From contig JACGCK010000349.1 in assembly GCA_014925825.1 (NCBI GenBank), positions 1 to 35,850 on the forward strand: a stretch of DNA of 35,850 bases, written 5' to 3'. Both the position numbers and the translations under genes were made by a program. Positions 19,586-30,084 of the stretch are shown here, one piece after another. How positions within the stretch are numbered: position 1 is the first letter of the stretch; the number at the start of each line of letters is the position of its first letter. The DNA comes from Pholiota molesta. Taxonomy: Eukaryota; Basidiomycota; Agaricomycetes; Agaricales; Strophariaceae. The notes under the pieces are model-generated. The model saw only the letters and a program-made list of their open reading frames with translations. It was not told the DNA's origin and made no database searches.

Positions 19586-20015
19586 TGTTGAGGTTTGTAC
19601 GACATGGTGTCGACCTACGCGACCTCCTGTTTCTTATCTATTTCATTTTCCATTACTCCTTTTATCCACAACGTTTCCTTTTCCGGGTGCGCGCATCCTG
19701 CGCGCACGCTGCATATACCATTCCCCTCTGCCCTTTATTTCAAATACTACATATCATGGGACACTGGAACGAGCACGCCACCGTGCTCGTTCCGTTATTC
19801 TCCGTTATATATATATTCTCTACCTACGTACTGCACACCTCATCTGTCACCCAACGCGTCTGACATTTGAGGTGTGTATCTTACTTTACCATTCATTATA
19901 TCCGCGTTATTGACTGCCTGTATTCTAGTTTACTTCGTATCTCTTCAGGTAGTCTACAATACATTCATCTGTCACCCAACGCGTCTGACATTTGAGTTTA
20001 CTTCGTATCTCTTCA
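19586..20015 (+). repeat. Copia 3' LTR
   Basis: 430 bp, about seven substitutions from the 5' LTR and no length change. The hairpin is preserved at 19766-19793. Confidence 0.95.
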
Positions 20016-20634
20016 AACAAGCAAGTTGACATCGCGGGAGGAGTTTCAAACTCCGCTTGAATGCATCAAGCCAGTCACTTCGCGTCCTTCACCTCCCATT
20101 GCCATATGTCCCTCCCCTCCAAGACGACGCGCATGCACCACATCGCCCCCACCGCCTACGTCCCTCCCCTGCAAACGACGCGAGTTCACCACATCGCCCC
20201 CACCGCCCACCGGCGCCACCGCGTCGTGCCGCGATGACGCCCGCGGCCCACAACGTTACCCCCAACCACCGCCAACGACGCCCACAACATCGCCTGTGCA
20301 TGCACCACATTGCCCCCACCTCCCGCCACATCGTGCCGCCGCTCCCGCGACGACGCCCGCCGTGTCACTCTGCTCGCTCACGCGCCATGATGATGGATGA
20401 AGGGTGTAGGAAATGAAGGGGAGACCCGGGAGCGGGAGACCCACCAGGTACGCCCCTCTACGCCCTTCACCCTCGCTCACCATTGACACCCATCCCCTCC
20501 CCACAGCTTCGTTGCACGGCGACGAGGAGCTGCACTGGCGCAGCTGGTCCATGCGCGCTGCCACGTCACCATGACGAGGCGACGTGCTCAAACCAAAGCG
20601 TAGGCGGCGCGCCCGCGACCGCCCATCCCTCACG

Positions 20635-20698
20635 ACGCGACGGCAAAACCACGCGACGGCAAAACCACGCGACGGCGAAACCACGCGATGGCGAAACC
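20635..20698 (+). repeat. 16-bp tandem repeat, 4 units
   Basis: Four adjacent units of ACGCGACGGCAAAACC, the third with one and the fourth with two substitutions. Confidence 0.9.
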
Positions 20699-21169
20699 AC
20701 GCCGCGACGCGACGGCGCACGCCTGGCGAAACAACGCCTCGGCACTCACCGTCTACACATACAATAAGTGCTGCATATGCAGCCATATAAGCTAGAATTA
20801 TATATGACATGAGGCTAACTGCCCAACATGGGTCATACATGTATAGCGGATGCTTGCCCAAGGTCTCCTAGAGGGGCTGTGTGCCGCTGGTGGGTTTGGT
20901 GCTTGTTGTTGGGGGCGGGATCAGTAAACATATGTAAACAATGCACAGAACAGCCTCCAAAGCAGTAAATTGGCCCCCGCTCGTCGTGGGCGGCCATTTT
21001 GGCCGCGGAGAGGGCGGGGAAATATTGAGGGGATTATTCTCGACCTATATTGGGTGTTTCCGCGCCCATAGAGGGCGGGCAATGGGTGGATGCGGCGGGG
21101 TGCTTATGGATGACCTTTGATTATATTTAGCACTGTAGCTTTATTTAGAAGGGCGTCGTCATATTGATA

Positions 21170-21207
21170 GCGATCATGATCAAAATCTTATCATGATCAT
21201 TGATCGC
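21170..21207. other. Near-palindrome rich in TGATCA
   Basis: The stretch begins GCGATCATGATCA and ends TGATCATTGATCGC, so the arms pair with one bulge around a short AT centre. It could form a hairpin or bind a dimeric protein, or be a transposon end; nothing decides. Confidence 0.6.
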
Positions 21208-21658
21208 TTCCCCGGTTAATGGAATTGATCGCTTATCTTTGGCTTTCCGTCCCGGGGACTCCGGGCGCCCGCGGGGGGAATGGGACCAAAACACTCTATA
21301 TGCCCCCCCGCGGCATGGCTTCCTCCTCTATGATGCTAACTCACTGGATAATCATTGTACGATACGTATTCTATGCTTGGGCGAAATTTCAGGCATCCTA
21401 GGCCACTGTAAGGGCTGGATGCGCCTTAATACTTATGGATGACGATGTTCGGATGTTCGGGGCAGCACGCTATATTTAGAATCCATCTATCTATACTCCC
21501 GCTGCGCGTTCTGCCTTAAAATGGTTCTGACAAAAGCAAAAATAAACAAACTGAACATTAAAAACATGTATAAAAGAACTGGGGACAGCCCATGGTAAGA
21601 CATAAATATCCGAAATACATATACAGGGAGAGAATAGCACCATTACATTAGGACGATC

Positions 21659-24600
21659 TTACCCAAGAAGGCACGAGCAGACAGTGGTACAATCGCGTAC
21701 GGCAGCAGTCCAGTCTGGATCCTTGACTTCGTTTCCGTCCTTTTCCAAAGAAATGCCCCAATGGTAAAGGGAGCTGATGACGCTGAGGAGGCCATTTAGC
21801 CCTGGCCTCCTCAACGCCTCCCAATCACCACCTGTTGCCATAAAAATGACCTCCCCTTCCGCGGAAATTCGCCATTTCGGCTGAAGGGCTGCCCACCACT
21901 TTTGAAAGTCCTTGCCGTATTTGGAGGGGCTGTGGATGGCCGGTTTCCATGCGGGGTTCCTTGCTCGTTGGATCCAGTCCTTGACAGAAGTGGGGCGATG
22001 CAGTGCACCAAGTTTTGCTACCTCGTTGTAGCCTGCTGCGGCCTCGAAAGCGCTCCATTTGTGGATAAGTTCCGTCCACGCTGGGCCCAACTCAGTCGAT
22101 TGTACCATGGATAGAGCGCTCGTAAACCACTTGGGTGCGTCTGCTGGAGCCTGGAAAGCAACCGGGGTAGACAGAGGGGCAGAGGTAGACGCGACGAGAG
22201 GTAAGGAGATGTTCCCACCCCTCTTGGCGCGCTTTGGACGCTGGCTCTCATCGGTGGATTGGTCTGCGCTGTTGTTAGGCGCTTTACGACCTCGTTTCGT
22301 GCCTCTCTTCGAATTTGTTTGCACCGTGTCAAGGCCAGTCGTCTCTGAGTCGGATGGTTTAGCCACACTTCGAGGTACACTGGAGGCGCCGCCAACAGTA
22401 CCCTTTTGATTGGCTGGGACAGTAGCCTTTTCCGAAGGAAGAAGGGATCCTTGCAAAGGAGAGAGCGGAGGCAGGGCAGCAGGTAGGGACGAGTGTCGAC
22501 GAGGAGATGCAGTAAATGGCTCGTGCAGTGGTATTCGATGTAACGGCGCAGGAGCGGGCAGAGGCGAACGCATGTGAACAGGTGCGGGCAATGGCGCAGG
22601 TGAAGGTACCTGGCCAGGAGATGTTGGAGGCGAGCGTGCCTGAGATGGTGCAGGCGAAGGTACCTGTCCAGGAGAGGGTGGAAGTGAGCATGCCTGAGAT
22701 GGTGGAGGCGAGCATGCCTGAGACGGTGCAGGCGATGGCGCAGGCGGAGGTACCCGTCGAGGAGAAGGAGGAGGTGAGCGCGTACGAGATGATTCTGGCG
22801 GCGGAGCAGAGGATGGTATCCGCGAAGAAGGGCCAACAACTGCAGGAGGGAATGTCTGGGCCTCAGAATGGAAGGGGTCGTCATGCTCCGCAGGCGGTGG
22901 CATTGCGAGATCGACTGGCGCAGTGTTGACTCGATGGCCCGATGTGCTCGTACCGTCAGTACGAGGCGGCGGCGAAGCAGAGGGCCCGTCGGCTGGCGCA
23001 GTGTTGGCTCGATGGCCCGATGTGCTCGTACCGTCAGTACGAGGCGGCGGCGAAACAGAGGGCCCGTCGGCTGGCGCAGTGTTGACTCGATGGCCCGATG
23101 TACTCGTACCGTCAGTACGAGGCGGCGGCGAAGCAGAGGGCCCGTCGGCTGGCGCAGTGTTGACTCGATGGCCCGATGTGCTCGTGCCGTCAGTACGAGG
23201 CGGCGGCGAAACAGAGGGCCCGTCGGCTGGCGCAGTGTTGACTCGATGGCCCGATGTGCTCGTACCGTCAGTACGAGGCGGCGGCGAAGCAGAGGGCCCG
23301 TCGGCTGGCGCAGTGTTGACTCGATGGCCCGATGTGCTCGTGCCGTCAGTACGAGGCGGCAGCGAAGCAGAGGGCTCGCAATTGAACACATTGACGCTGT
23401 CATTGTCTTCCATTTCTGCCGATAGTGGGGAGTAACCCTCGTCGGTAGGCAAAGCTCTTGCGCGACATTCCTCAGGAGCTGAAAAGATGTGCTCAGGTAA
23501 ATAATGGTAAAAGAAGGGCGTAGAATACTCACTGTAGCATTTCTGTAGGAAGCTTCCGAAAATTGGGACAAGGTACTTCTTGTAACGCTCGCGTTCGGCA
23601 CGGCCAAAGTTCAACTTTACATCGCCGGTGGTGGTTCCAGAATGGATGCTATAGAAACTATTGAACTTGCATTATCGTAGATGAATAATTGACACCTGCC
23701 TGAGTATGTTCAGCCTCCCGTCTTCTGCAGGCTCTGGCCCGCCTACAATGAGAGTGGCTTTCCAACCCGTTGCAGCGCAGATTGAATCTAAAATCGGCTG
23801 CGTGAAGCGTACGAGACCTTGGATGCACCTAAGAGTATTCAAGTAAGCAAAGAGTTGAACTAAATTGAGGTGTTGTACGCACCTCTGACGATCCTCAGGG
23901 CTTGTGGACGGAGTATGAGCAAGATCGAGTTCTTTCTTGTACTCCTTCATGGCTTCGTTGTGCTCTGCCTGCGCAGCACTCTTCCACTGCCTCTGCTCCT
24001 CATCGTCTAATTTCGAAAACATGGCGCGAGCAATTCTGTCACGCTCCGCGGCCAGTTGGTCCCTTTTCCCTGCCAAATCCCCTAAACGACGTTTGAGTTC
24101 GGCTTCGATTTCTTCGCGATGTGTCTTCCGCCAGACATTGACGGCGGTCTTGCAGCGTGGACGGTTGACTTCTTTCCCAGTAAGCTTTGTGAAGATAGCA
24201 TTATAGGGATTGTAGGCGCCGGACTCCTTAGGATTGAGGTCGTTATCCTTCATGTACTGGTAGGCCATCCAACGTTTGATTTGCTGTGAACGTTGCGTAG
24301 CTGAATTAGCACGTGTATGAACAACAAGTCACACGACGATAAACGACGCACTGCCTTTCGAAAGTTGATTAGGACCCTCCTTTCCGCTATCTCGGCCATG
24401 GCGTTGGCGTATTCCTCCTGCGTAAGCCTGTCTGGATCTGGAGCAAACCTCTCATAATCTGCTGCGTCATCGTCAACAGCTTCAAGACTTTCGGCTGGAG
24501 GTTCTTCTTCATGAGGCAAGTCGATTGGGTATCGTTTGAAGTAGTGACGCTGAATCAGTGCCAAAGCTTCCGCGGCATAACCACCAGTTACTCCTGCACT

Positions 24601-24666
24601 ATAGGCTGCCTTCTCGCTCATCAAGAACTCCTTTCGAGAGCCACAGAATGCGCCTGGATTGACCAT
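21659..24666 (-). CDS. Uncharacterised basidiomycete protein with coding minisatellite (926 aa, 5 coding exons)
   Basis: Coding exons: 24666-24352, 24283-23883, 23828-23700, 23648-23533 and 23478-21659. Introns are 51-68 bp and all phases fit. Three have GT-AG ends; the one at 23699-23649 needs a GC donor (AG|GCAGGT). The start chosen is MVNPGAFCG at 24666. A well-formed intron (about 24726-24670) lies just upstream and joins in frame with an open stretch, so a longer N-terminus is possible. Visible parts: an N-terminal GAFCGSRKEFL block with HYFKRYPIDLPHEEEP, an RKAQIKRWMAYQYMKDN block near 100-120, a coiled coil near 155-190, an IHSGTTTGDVKLNFGRAER block near 280, six 26-residue repeats near 350-506, Pro-rich repeats, two basic nuclear-signal-like patches (KRGTKRGRK, RPKRAKRGG) near 710-740, and a C-terminal part with several Trp. 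The conserved blocks resemble a large uncharacterised family in mushrooms. A nuclear role is inference only. Confidence 0.8.
22926..23390 (-). repeat. 78-bp minisatellite, 6 units, inside the 926-aa gene
   Basis: Six in-frame units each encode 26 residues built on PPRTDGTSTSGHR and NTAPADGP. Units alternate between SASPPP and SVSPPP starts, a 156-bp higher-order period, which suggests growth by duplication of unit pairs. A second Pro/Ser-rich repeat block follows (about 22530-22790). Confidence 0.95.
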
Positions 24667-25148
24667 GATTAATTCTATTTGGTAGTGAGTAATGTGCTTC
24701 GACTTATACCTATAAAAATTAGACTTACTGTATTTTGAAATTTCCAGCAAGGTGACGACGAGATGGGCGAAGGATTTCGTAGGCGGGAAGCGCCCTCGTA
24801 GAGTCGGTCGAACGATACATATAGTAATGAGCAGGTTTGTTCGGCTCCTCTGGGCATATACGATCTGAACGACCTGACGAATCCCGCCAAGATTTGCGGA
24901 TAAATTTCATAAGGACACGCAGTCCGTGGCGATGTGTAGGCGAGATCCTCGGTGCAGTTCGATCTGCATCACTGAGATCGCCTCTCCACCAATAAGATGT
25001 CCAAACAACGTTACGTCTACATCGTTTGAATTGGCCCGCCTCCCAAAACTTTGGTAAGGCGCACATGTCTGCTTGCATAAAAGGCGACCAAGTTGACGGG
25101 GTTTTTCCCAAAACATTCTCTCTCTTCGAAAATCTTGCTCTCTGAAAC
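24667..25148. promoter_or_regulatory. Shared region between divergent genes
   Basis: 482 bp separate the chosen starts of the 926-aa gene (minus) and the 704-aa gene (plus), so they probably share a two-way promoter. A minus-strand open frame crosses the whole region and its first ATG (25150) overlaps the plus gene's ATG within the word CATG. Part of the region may therefore be 5' leader or extra N-terminal coding sequence of the minus gene. Confidence 0.5.
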
Positions 25149-27364
25149 ATGGCCAACAAGTTCCCCGCTCCCGAGGCTCCGGACGCCGCTACTAGCCCTG
25201 CGGCCCCCGTCCAAGACAATCCATTTGTTGTTGAAGGTAAGTGACTTTCGCCACTGTATGTACTGATATTGATTGTATCTATCTAGATGACCGAATGGAC
25301 ACGAGCGAAGACGTCGCTCAACCCGGCCGCAACGCATCTGCCGTTGTCGTCCCCAATCCCGCGCACCTGGTGCAGCCCGATCCGTCCATTGGGACGTTCT
25401 ACGTGATAACTGCGGGCGAGCCGGTAGGAATTTTAACGGACCTCAGGTCAGTCGTTTATCTATTTTTTTTGTAGATTAATACTGATATTTTCAACAGCGG
25501 AATTGATTTACCCAATCAGACTGACTTCGCGATGGCTCGGTTCACCAATTGGTACGAGTCTGTTGGATTCTACACGGTCAATTACCACGACGGCAAGATT
25601 CGCCTCGTACGAGCTCGTCCTCCGCCTGTCCAACCCGTCCCTGCAAGGAACGTTACCTTCGTTTCCTCCGCCTTCCCGACTCCCACCTCTGGTTCGCTTG
25701 TCAACCCCATTCGTCTTGACTCCCCTCGCTTTGGCGCCATCGGCGCTGTTGCAGCGGGAATTTCCCCTACCCCTGCACCTCGTCATGGTGGCGCTCGCCT
25801 CCTGGAGGACGGACAGACGTCCTCTCTTACTGCACTGCTCCCTGACGCCAGCAATGTCGCCCGCCGCTCCAAGGCGAAAGGGAAACGCGCTGCCACCGCT
25901 ACCTCGCTCGCTCGTACAACCATGGTGAAAAAGAAACGATCTGCCGATGGTACCTCCGCTCCTCGTAAGATAGTCGTCATCAGCGACTCGGATTCGGACG
26001 TGGGCGGTCCTCCGCATTACCCAAAAGCCAAGGTTCCACGCACTGGTCTGCCAGACTTCCGAAATGCCATCACCTTGGGCAACCTTCCTGTCAGCACCAA
26101 TGGGCCAGGTTCCTCAAGCGCCAAGGATTCCGCAGCGAGCAATGTCCGCTCGTTGGATGGTGGGAAGTCTTCCCAGCCAGCTGCTTCTTCGTTTCCGGAC
26201 GCCAGCAATGTCGCCCGCCGCTCCAAGGCGAAAGGGAAACGCGCTGCCACCGCTACCTCGCTCGCTCGTACAACCATGGTGAAAAAGAAACGATCTGCCG
26301 ATGGTACCTCCGCTCCTCGTAAGATAGTCGTCATCAGCGACTCGGATTCGGACGTGGGCGGTCCTCCGCATTACCCAAAAGCCAAGGTTCCACGCACTGG
26401 TCTGCCAGACTTCCGAAATGCCATCACCTTGGGCAACCTTCCTGTCAGCACCAATGGGCCAGGTTCCTCAAGCGCCAAGGATTCCGCAGCGAGCAATGTC
26501 CGCTCGTTGGATGGTGGGAAGTCTTCCCAGCCAGCTGCTTCTTCGTTTCCGGCCTATCCTATTCAATTAATTACCCACGTCACTGCAGCGCCTTCGGCTC
26601 ATTCCCCCTCCGCCAACGTCCCCACGTCTTCGGCTTTCTCCACCTCCCTTGGAGTCCCTGCATTGTCAGCCCCTTCCCAACCAGCTCATGCCCCTGCATG
26701 TTCGTCTTTCCTTCCGCCTCGTGCGGCTTCTTCGCCTCGATCTGGTGAATCTACGCAGCCTGCGGCCGATCTTTTGCCCCTTTCCGACACAGAGATTCCT
26801 GCGACGGCTCCTTCGACACCTGCGCCGAACGCGAACCCCTTCGTTCCGCTCTTCTCGGAGCTTGACGGTCGCGACGAGGGAAACTGGGCGCAGTTGATGG
26901 CATCCAGCGTTCGTTACGCAATTACACCAGCTGGCCGCAGGGTTGCTCAGGCTGTGGCCGCGCCCTCGTCCCCCATTCCAGGGCCCTCTGGTCTGCCGCC
27001 GCCTCTGACAGCCGCCGCCGCTGCCGCTGTTGACACCGAAGCTGCTCAGTCCGTGGCCGCGCCCTCGTCTCCCATTCCAGGGCCCTCTGGTCTGCCGCCG
27101 CCTCTGACAGCCGCCGCCGCTGCCGCTGTTGACACCGAAGCTGCTCAGTCCGTGGCCGCGCCCTCGTCCCCCATTCCAGGGCCCTCTGGCCTTCCGCCAT
27201 CTCTGACAGCCGCCGCCGCTGCCGCCGTTGACACCGAAGCTGCCTCTGAGGCGGCTGATGGAGCCGATGAAGACGAATACGGCTTCTCTGATCTGGACGC
27301 TGAGTACCTCGACGAGATGGGGCGCATCCTCGACAGCGTTCACTACCACCCTCCCTCCAAGTAA
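25149..27364 (+). CDS. Low-complexity protein with viroplasmin-like N-terminus and repeated SUMO-interaction motifs (704 aa, 3 exons)
   Basis: Exons are 25149-25236, 25287-25446 and 25498-27364. Both introns (GTAAGT...TCTAG and GTCAGT...AACAG, about 50 bp) keep frame. Residues about 65-120 (FYVITAGEPVGILTDL, then FTNWYESVGFYTVNY) recall the viroplasmin/RNase H1 N-terminal fold that binds RNA-DNA hybrids; this is a tentative match without an RNase domain. The rest is Ala/Ser/Pro-rich. A 118-residue block is present twice with no difference and contains basic runs (RRSKAKGKR, MVKKKRS) and IVVISDSDSD, a classic SUMO-interaction motif, near residues 240 and 358. Three 33-residue Pro/Ala repeats follow, then an acidic C-terminus. 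It diverges from the 926-aa gene. The function is unknown; a nuclear SUMO-linked protein is a reasonable guess. Confidence 0.75.
25844..26551 (+). repeat. 354-bp perfect tandem duplication in coding sequence
   Basis: 25844-26197 and 26198-26551 read as identical, including silent positions, and the length is a multiple of three. It duplicates the basic and SUMO-interaction-like part of the 704-aa protein. Confidence 0.95.
26954..27250 (+). repeat. 99-bp tandem repeat, 3 units
   Basis: Three in-frame units, starting at 26954, 27053 and 27152, encode VAAPSSPIPGPSGLPPPLTA followed by an Ala run and VDTEAA. Differences are few; the third has diverged most. Confidence 0.95.
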
Positions 27365-28167
27365 GCATTCCCCACTATGCCCACACCTATGTACCCTATG
27401 CCCGTGCCTACATACATGTACCTTATGCCCGCTCTATGCCATATATCATATGCCCACCGCCGTCTTGCTCTATGCCCATAAGCCTATGCCTCATACCTAT
27501 GCTCTCCTTACTGTACGCGCATACTAGACCTAGCTAATACTTTGTTATCAATATTGACAATCTATTACTTTGCTGGTCTATCATGTACATGCCTGAATAA
27601 GCTCATAAACTCCATGTCTCATACGAAGTCCTTGAGTCTTTGAAAGCCCACAGTTAAGTGTAACCAACTCCCAAGGACTTGGATCTGCTAACGCCTCATG
27701 AACAGGTGTGCGCAATTAGTTTGCATACAAATTGCACGGAGTCTATTATATCTAATCGTTAGATATGATCAAGAGTAATCTTAACCACTCACGCTCTTGT
27801 TCCTTGCTCGATGCCCGGTAAGTATAGGATATGCAGAGGCAGCTCGTACGCGGGAAACTTCCATCTCGTCCCTGAAAACGATCCATCCTGTAACAGACCC
27901 ACGTTTCCAAATCTCTGCGCGGCCGTAAGTGGCAATGAAGAGTCCGCTGCGGCACAAAATTAGCAATGCAAAGAACAAGATGTGAGGCATGCACGTACTG
28001 GACAATGCTGAGTTGACGCTGAGCGGAAATGGGCGGGCGCTGGTGTCCGCGCCGAGTAAGAATCGAAATGTCATTCATACTGCCGTTCCAGCACTGATCA
28101 TCCTTCTTGTTAGCTTCCTTGTATGACGCGGTAATGAGCTCGCACGTACCGTGCTACGTATACGCGC
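27365..28167. other. 3' flank with TATGCC-rich stretch and possible minus-strand exons
   Basis: From about 27375 to 27510 the word TATGCC or TATGCCC recurs about ten times with variable spacing, probably in the 3' untranslated region of the 704-aa gene. At about 28075-27785 the minus strand has an exon-like stretch with a good intron (GTACGT...GCTAAT...CCGCAG near 27990-27942). I could not link it to a start or end with confidence. Confidence 0.4.
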
Positions 28168-28956
28168 CTATATGCGCCCTCGCGCCCTTTGGAACTCGCC
28201 TCCTAAGTCCCATGTAGTCCATGCCATCTCTCCGACCTTCAGCTGATTGGCTCCATTCCTAGCGCCTATGATCAATGAAGCGCCTGTGATCAATGAGTCG
28301 ACGTCAAGGAAGATAATCGAGGGTGAACGGCGGGTGTCACAATAACAGGGCTGAGTCGTCGTCCTCGTCAACTGCTGTGATCTTGCGATTCGTATTGGTG
28401 GTGGGAGGCGAGGAGTTGCAGCGCTGTCGTGACCGAGGTAAGCGTCGATTCAGAAAATAAATGATAACTTACATGCATAATGTCCGTGAGCGAACGACGG
28501 GTGTGGCAGCATCAGCGATGAGAGGACCATGTCTTCCGGTTCCATTCGCAGATCGAGCACACCGAAGAACTGTGTATGTTTTGAGGCCCAGAAAGTTCTT
28601 GTGTGCCCTTCTGTCGGCAGTGCGCTGGAAGCCCTTGGGCTTCAGCGAATTGTATGCTCGGTATGTAGGGGTGCTCGCTTCATCAAGGTTGAAGTGGACA
28701 CCTCCCAAAAAGGTGCCCGGGCCATCGAAAACTTGTGTGGTTAGGTGAGGTCGACCATGTCGAGCATGCGCATTGGCACTAGTTAGAATGTATAAGACTA
28801 AACAATTGAAAAAAAAAATAATGACGCACGTAACGAGAAAATGCCCATTGAAAGAGGGGGGAATAACTTGTCCATCGTCCGCTTTCCTGCATTAGCCAGT
28901 TCCGCAGCGATGCGAAGCAGGCTTTTGTCGGCCGTGGGTGCTGCGATGATTAACAT
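28168..28956 (-). CDS. Putative three-exon gene of unknown function (213 aa)
   Basis: The ATG at 28956 opens exon 1 (28956-28830, ending at a GTGCGT donor). Exon 2 is 28731-28473 (acceptor CACAAG after a CTAACC branch-like word; donor GTAAGT). Exon 3 is 28423-28168 (acceptor CGACAG). The phases fit and give 213 codons. The first two exons read like protein (MLIIAAPTADKSLLRIAAEL; FDGPGTFLGGVHFNLDEAST). The third is rich in Arg/Thr/Pro and less convincing, and the gene may instead continue to exons near 28080-27785. I recognise no domain. It may be a real lineage-specific gene, a decayed one, or a chance set of splice signals. Confidence 0.35.
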
Positions 28957-29814
28957 TTCGAATTCGAATGTGTAAGATCAAATTGACGAGCAAGTATTGG
29001 CGCAACGACGAGTTCGACAGAACGCCAAAAGACCGAGCTGCCGGGTGCGATTGAAGAGGGGTTTAGTTTGAGTAAACGGCGGAAATAGGACGTGCCAAAG
29101 ACGTACATAAGCGCGAATTAGATGGTAGGAGGAGCAAGAAAACGCGACGACCGACTTAGGAACGTAGATCTAAGGCTCTCAAGCGTAATTGGCGTTGAGT
29201 GAAGATGAAATCGTTTCACGTTCAGTGTTGTTAGACGAGAGAAAGAGGAGAAGGGAATTCACAAGTAATAGAGGTGTAGTCAAAGGAATACGAGTCTAGA
29301 GCACTCAGAGATGATATACGCGGCTGAACTGAGGATATGTGATGACCTCTGATGATGTTTAATTCTGAAGATGGCCAATGACAGCGCTAATTCGTTACTT
29401 TGTTACATTGGGCTTGATGAAGGCATATACAAGTCATACTTAGTGAGATCTATCTAATAACTTCAGATTTTCTTATTTTCTTCTGATACTGTCTATTGAA
29501 ACCATGAAAAATGACATTATGAGTGCGGAGAACAATTTCCTGTATTCGATCCCGTTATAGCGGGCGCCAATTAGTTTACAGTCCCCGCAATCTTGATCGA
29601 CGACCAGCGGATCTCTAGTCTAATCTGATGTGCACCGCCACGCCGATAATTCGTACTCACGTGGGGTTTGATCAAGGGACCTGCAAATATTGCCACTTGC
29701 CACGCACGGTCAAGCAGCAGCACCTTGCGACTCTCCTCGTTACAGCTGTTTCCGAAAACCTTGTCAGTTCGTCCTCAGTGTGGCTCCGACTCGTACGCAA
29801 AACGGTATTGTCTT
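28957..29814. other. Intergenic, nothing recognised
   Basis: AT-richer DNA with no protein-like open frame, repeat or RNA gene that I can support. Confidence 0.55.
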
Positions 29815-30062
29815 ATTTTACCTTTCAACTCCTTTCCATTAGAGAGCAGCAGATGCCTAGAAATACTCGGGCCCGGGAATACGCTGGTGCATCTGTTGCT
29901 CTCGAAGCACCCCCTTTCAATACTCTCATTTTTTCGCCTATTTTACCTTTCACCTCCTTTTTGTTAGAGAGCAGCAGATGCCTAGAAATACTCGGGCCCG
30001 GGAATACGCTGGTGCATCTGTTGCTCTCGAAGCACCCCTTTCAATACTCTCATTTTTTCGCC
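29815..30062 (+). repeat. 125-bp tandem duplication upstream of the dioxygenase gene
   Basis: Two nearly identical copies, the second starting about 29940. Each contains an ATG (29853 and 29978) opening MPRNTRAREYAGASVALEA. The copies differ by a few substitutions near CTCC and one base in a C run. The duplicated block may carry the gene's first exon and start codon. Confidence 0.85.
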
Positions 30063-30084
30063 TATACTCACCAAACTAAAGCAG

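Larger units (their letters stand above)
14561..20015 (+). mobile_element. Ty1/copia LTR retrotransposon, complete, intact polyprotein
   Basis: Two 430-bp LTRs (14561-14990, 19586-20015), TG...CA, bound a 5455-bp element with primer site, one 1490-aa open frame and a polypurine tract. Integrase precedes reverse transcriptase, the copia order. The LTRs differ at about seven positions, so the insertion is older than the gypsy one, yet the coding frame is undamaged. Flanks are AAAAC on the left and AACAA on the right; only AAC matches directly, so the expected 5-bp duplication is weak or lost. Confidence 0.95.
20016..21658. other. GC-rich low-complexity DNA, no gene supported
   Basis: The first 700 bases are rich in CACC, CGACG and CCTCCCC words, with imperfect tandem copies (for example around 20130-20210, built on CACCACATCGCCCCCACCGCC) and a 16-bp array at 20635-20698. 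All open frames there are by-products of the C-rich composition. From about 20880 the DNA is mixed, with G-rich blocks and a near-palindrome at 21170-21207. I see no element ends. Confidence 0.6.

Noticed and set aside
20026..20861. Pro/Arg/His-rich open frames on both strands
   Set aside because: They are produced by C-rich repeats; several frames are open at once and none has a domain or splice structure.
22926..23390. CRISPR-like array
   Set aside because: Units are adjacent 78-bp copies without unique spacers, inside a fungal coding exon.
22868..23435. Plus-strand open frames through the 78-bp minisatellite
   Set aside because: The repeat is a multiple of three, so several frames stay open; only the minus-strand gene has exons and family blocks.
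22018..23607. A 529-residue minus-strand frame overlapping the 926-aa gene
   Set aside because: It is the off-frame shadow of a GC-rich repeat; the chosen frame alone joins the upstream conserved exons.
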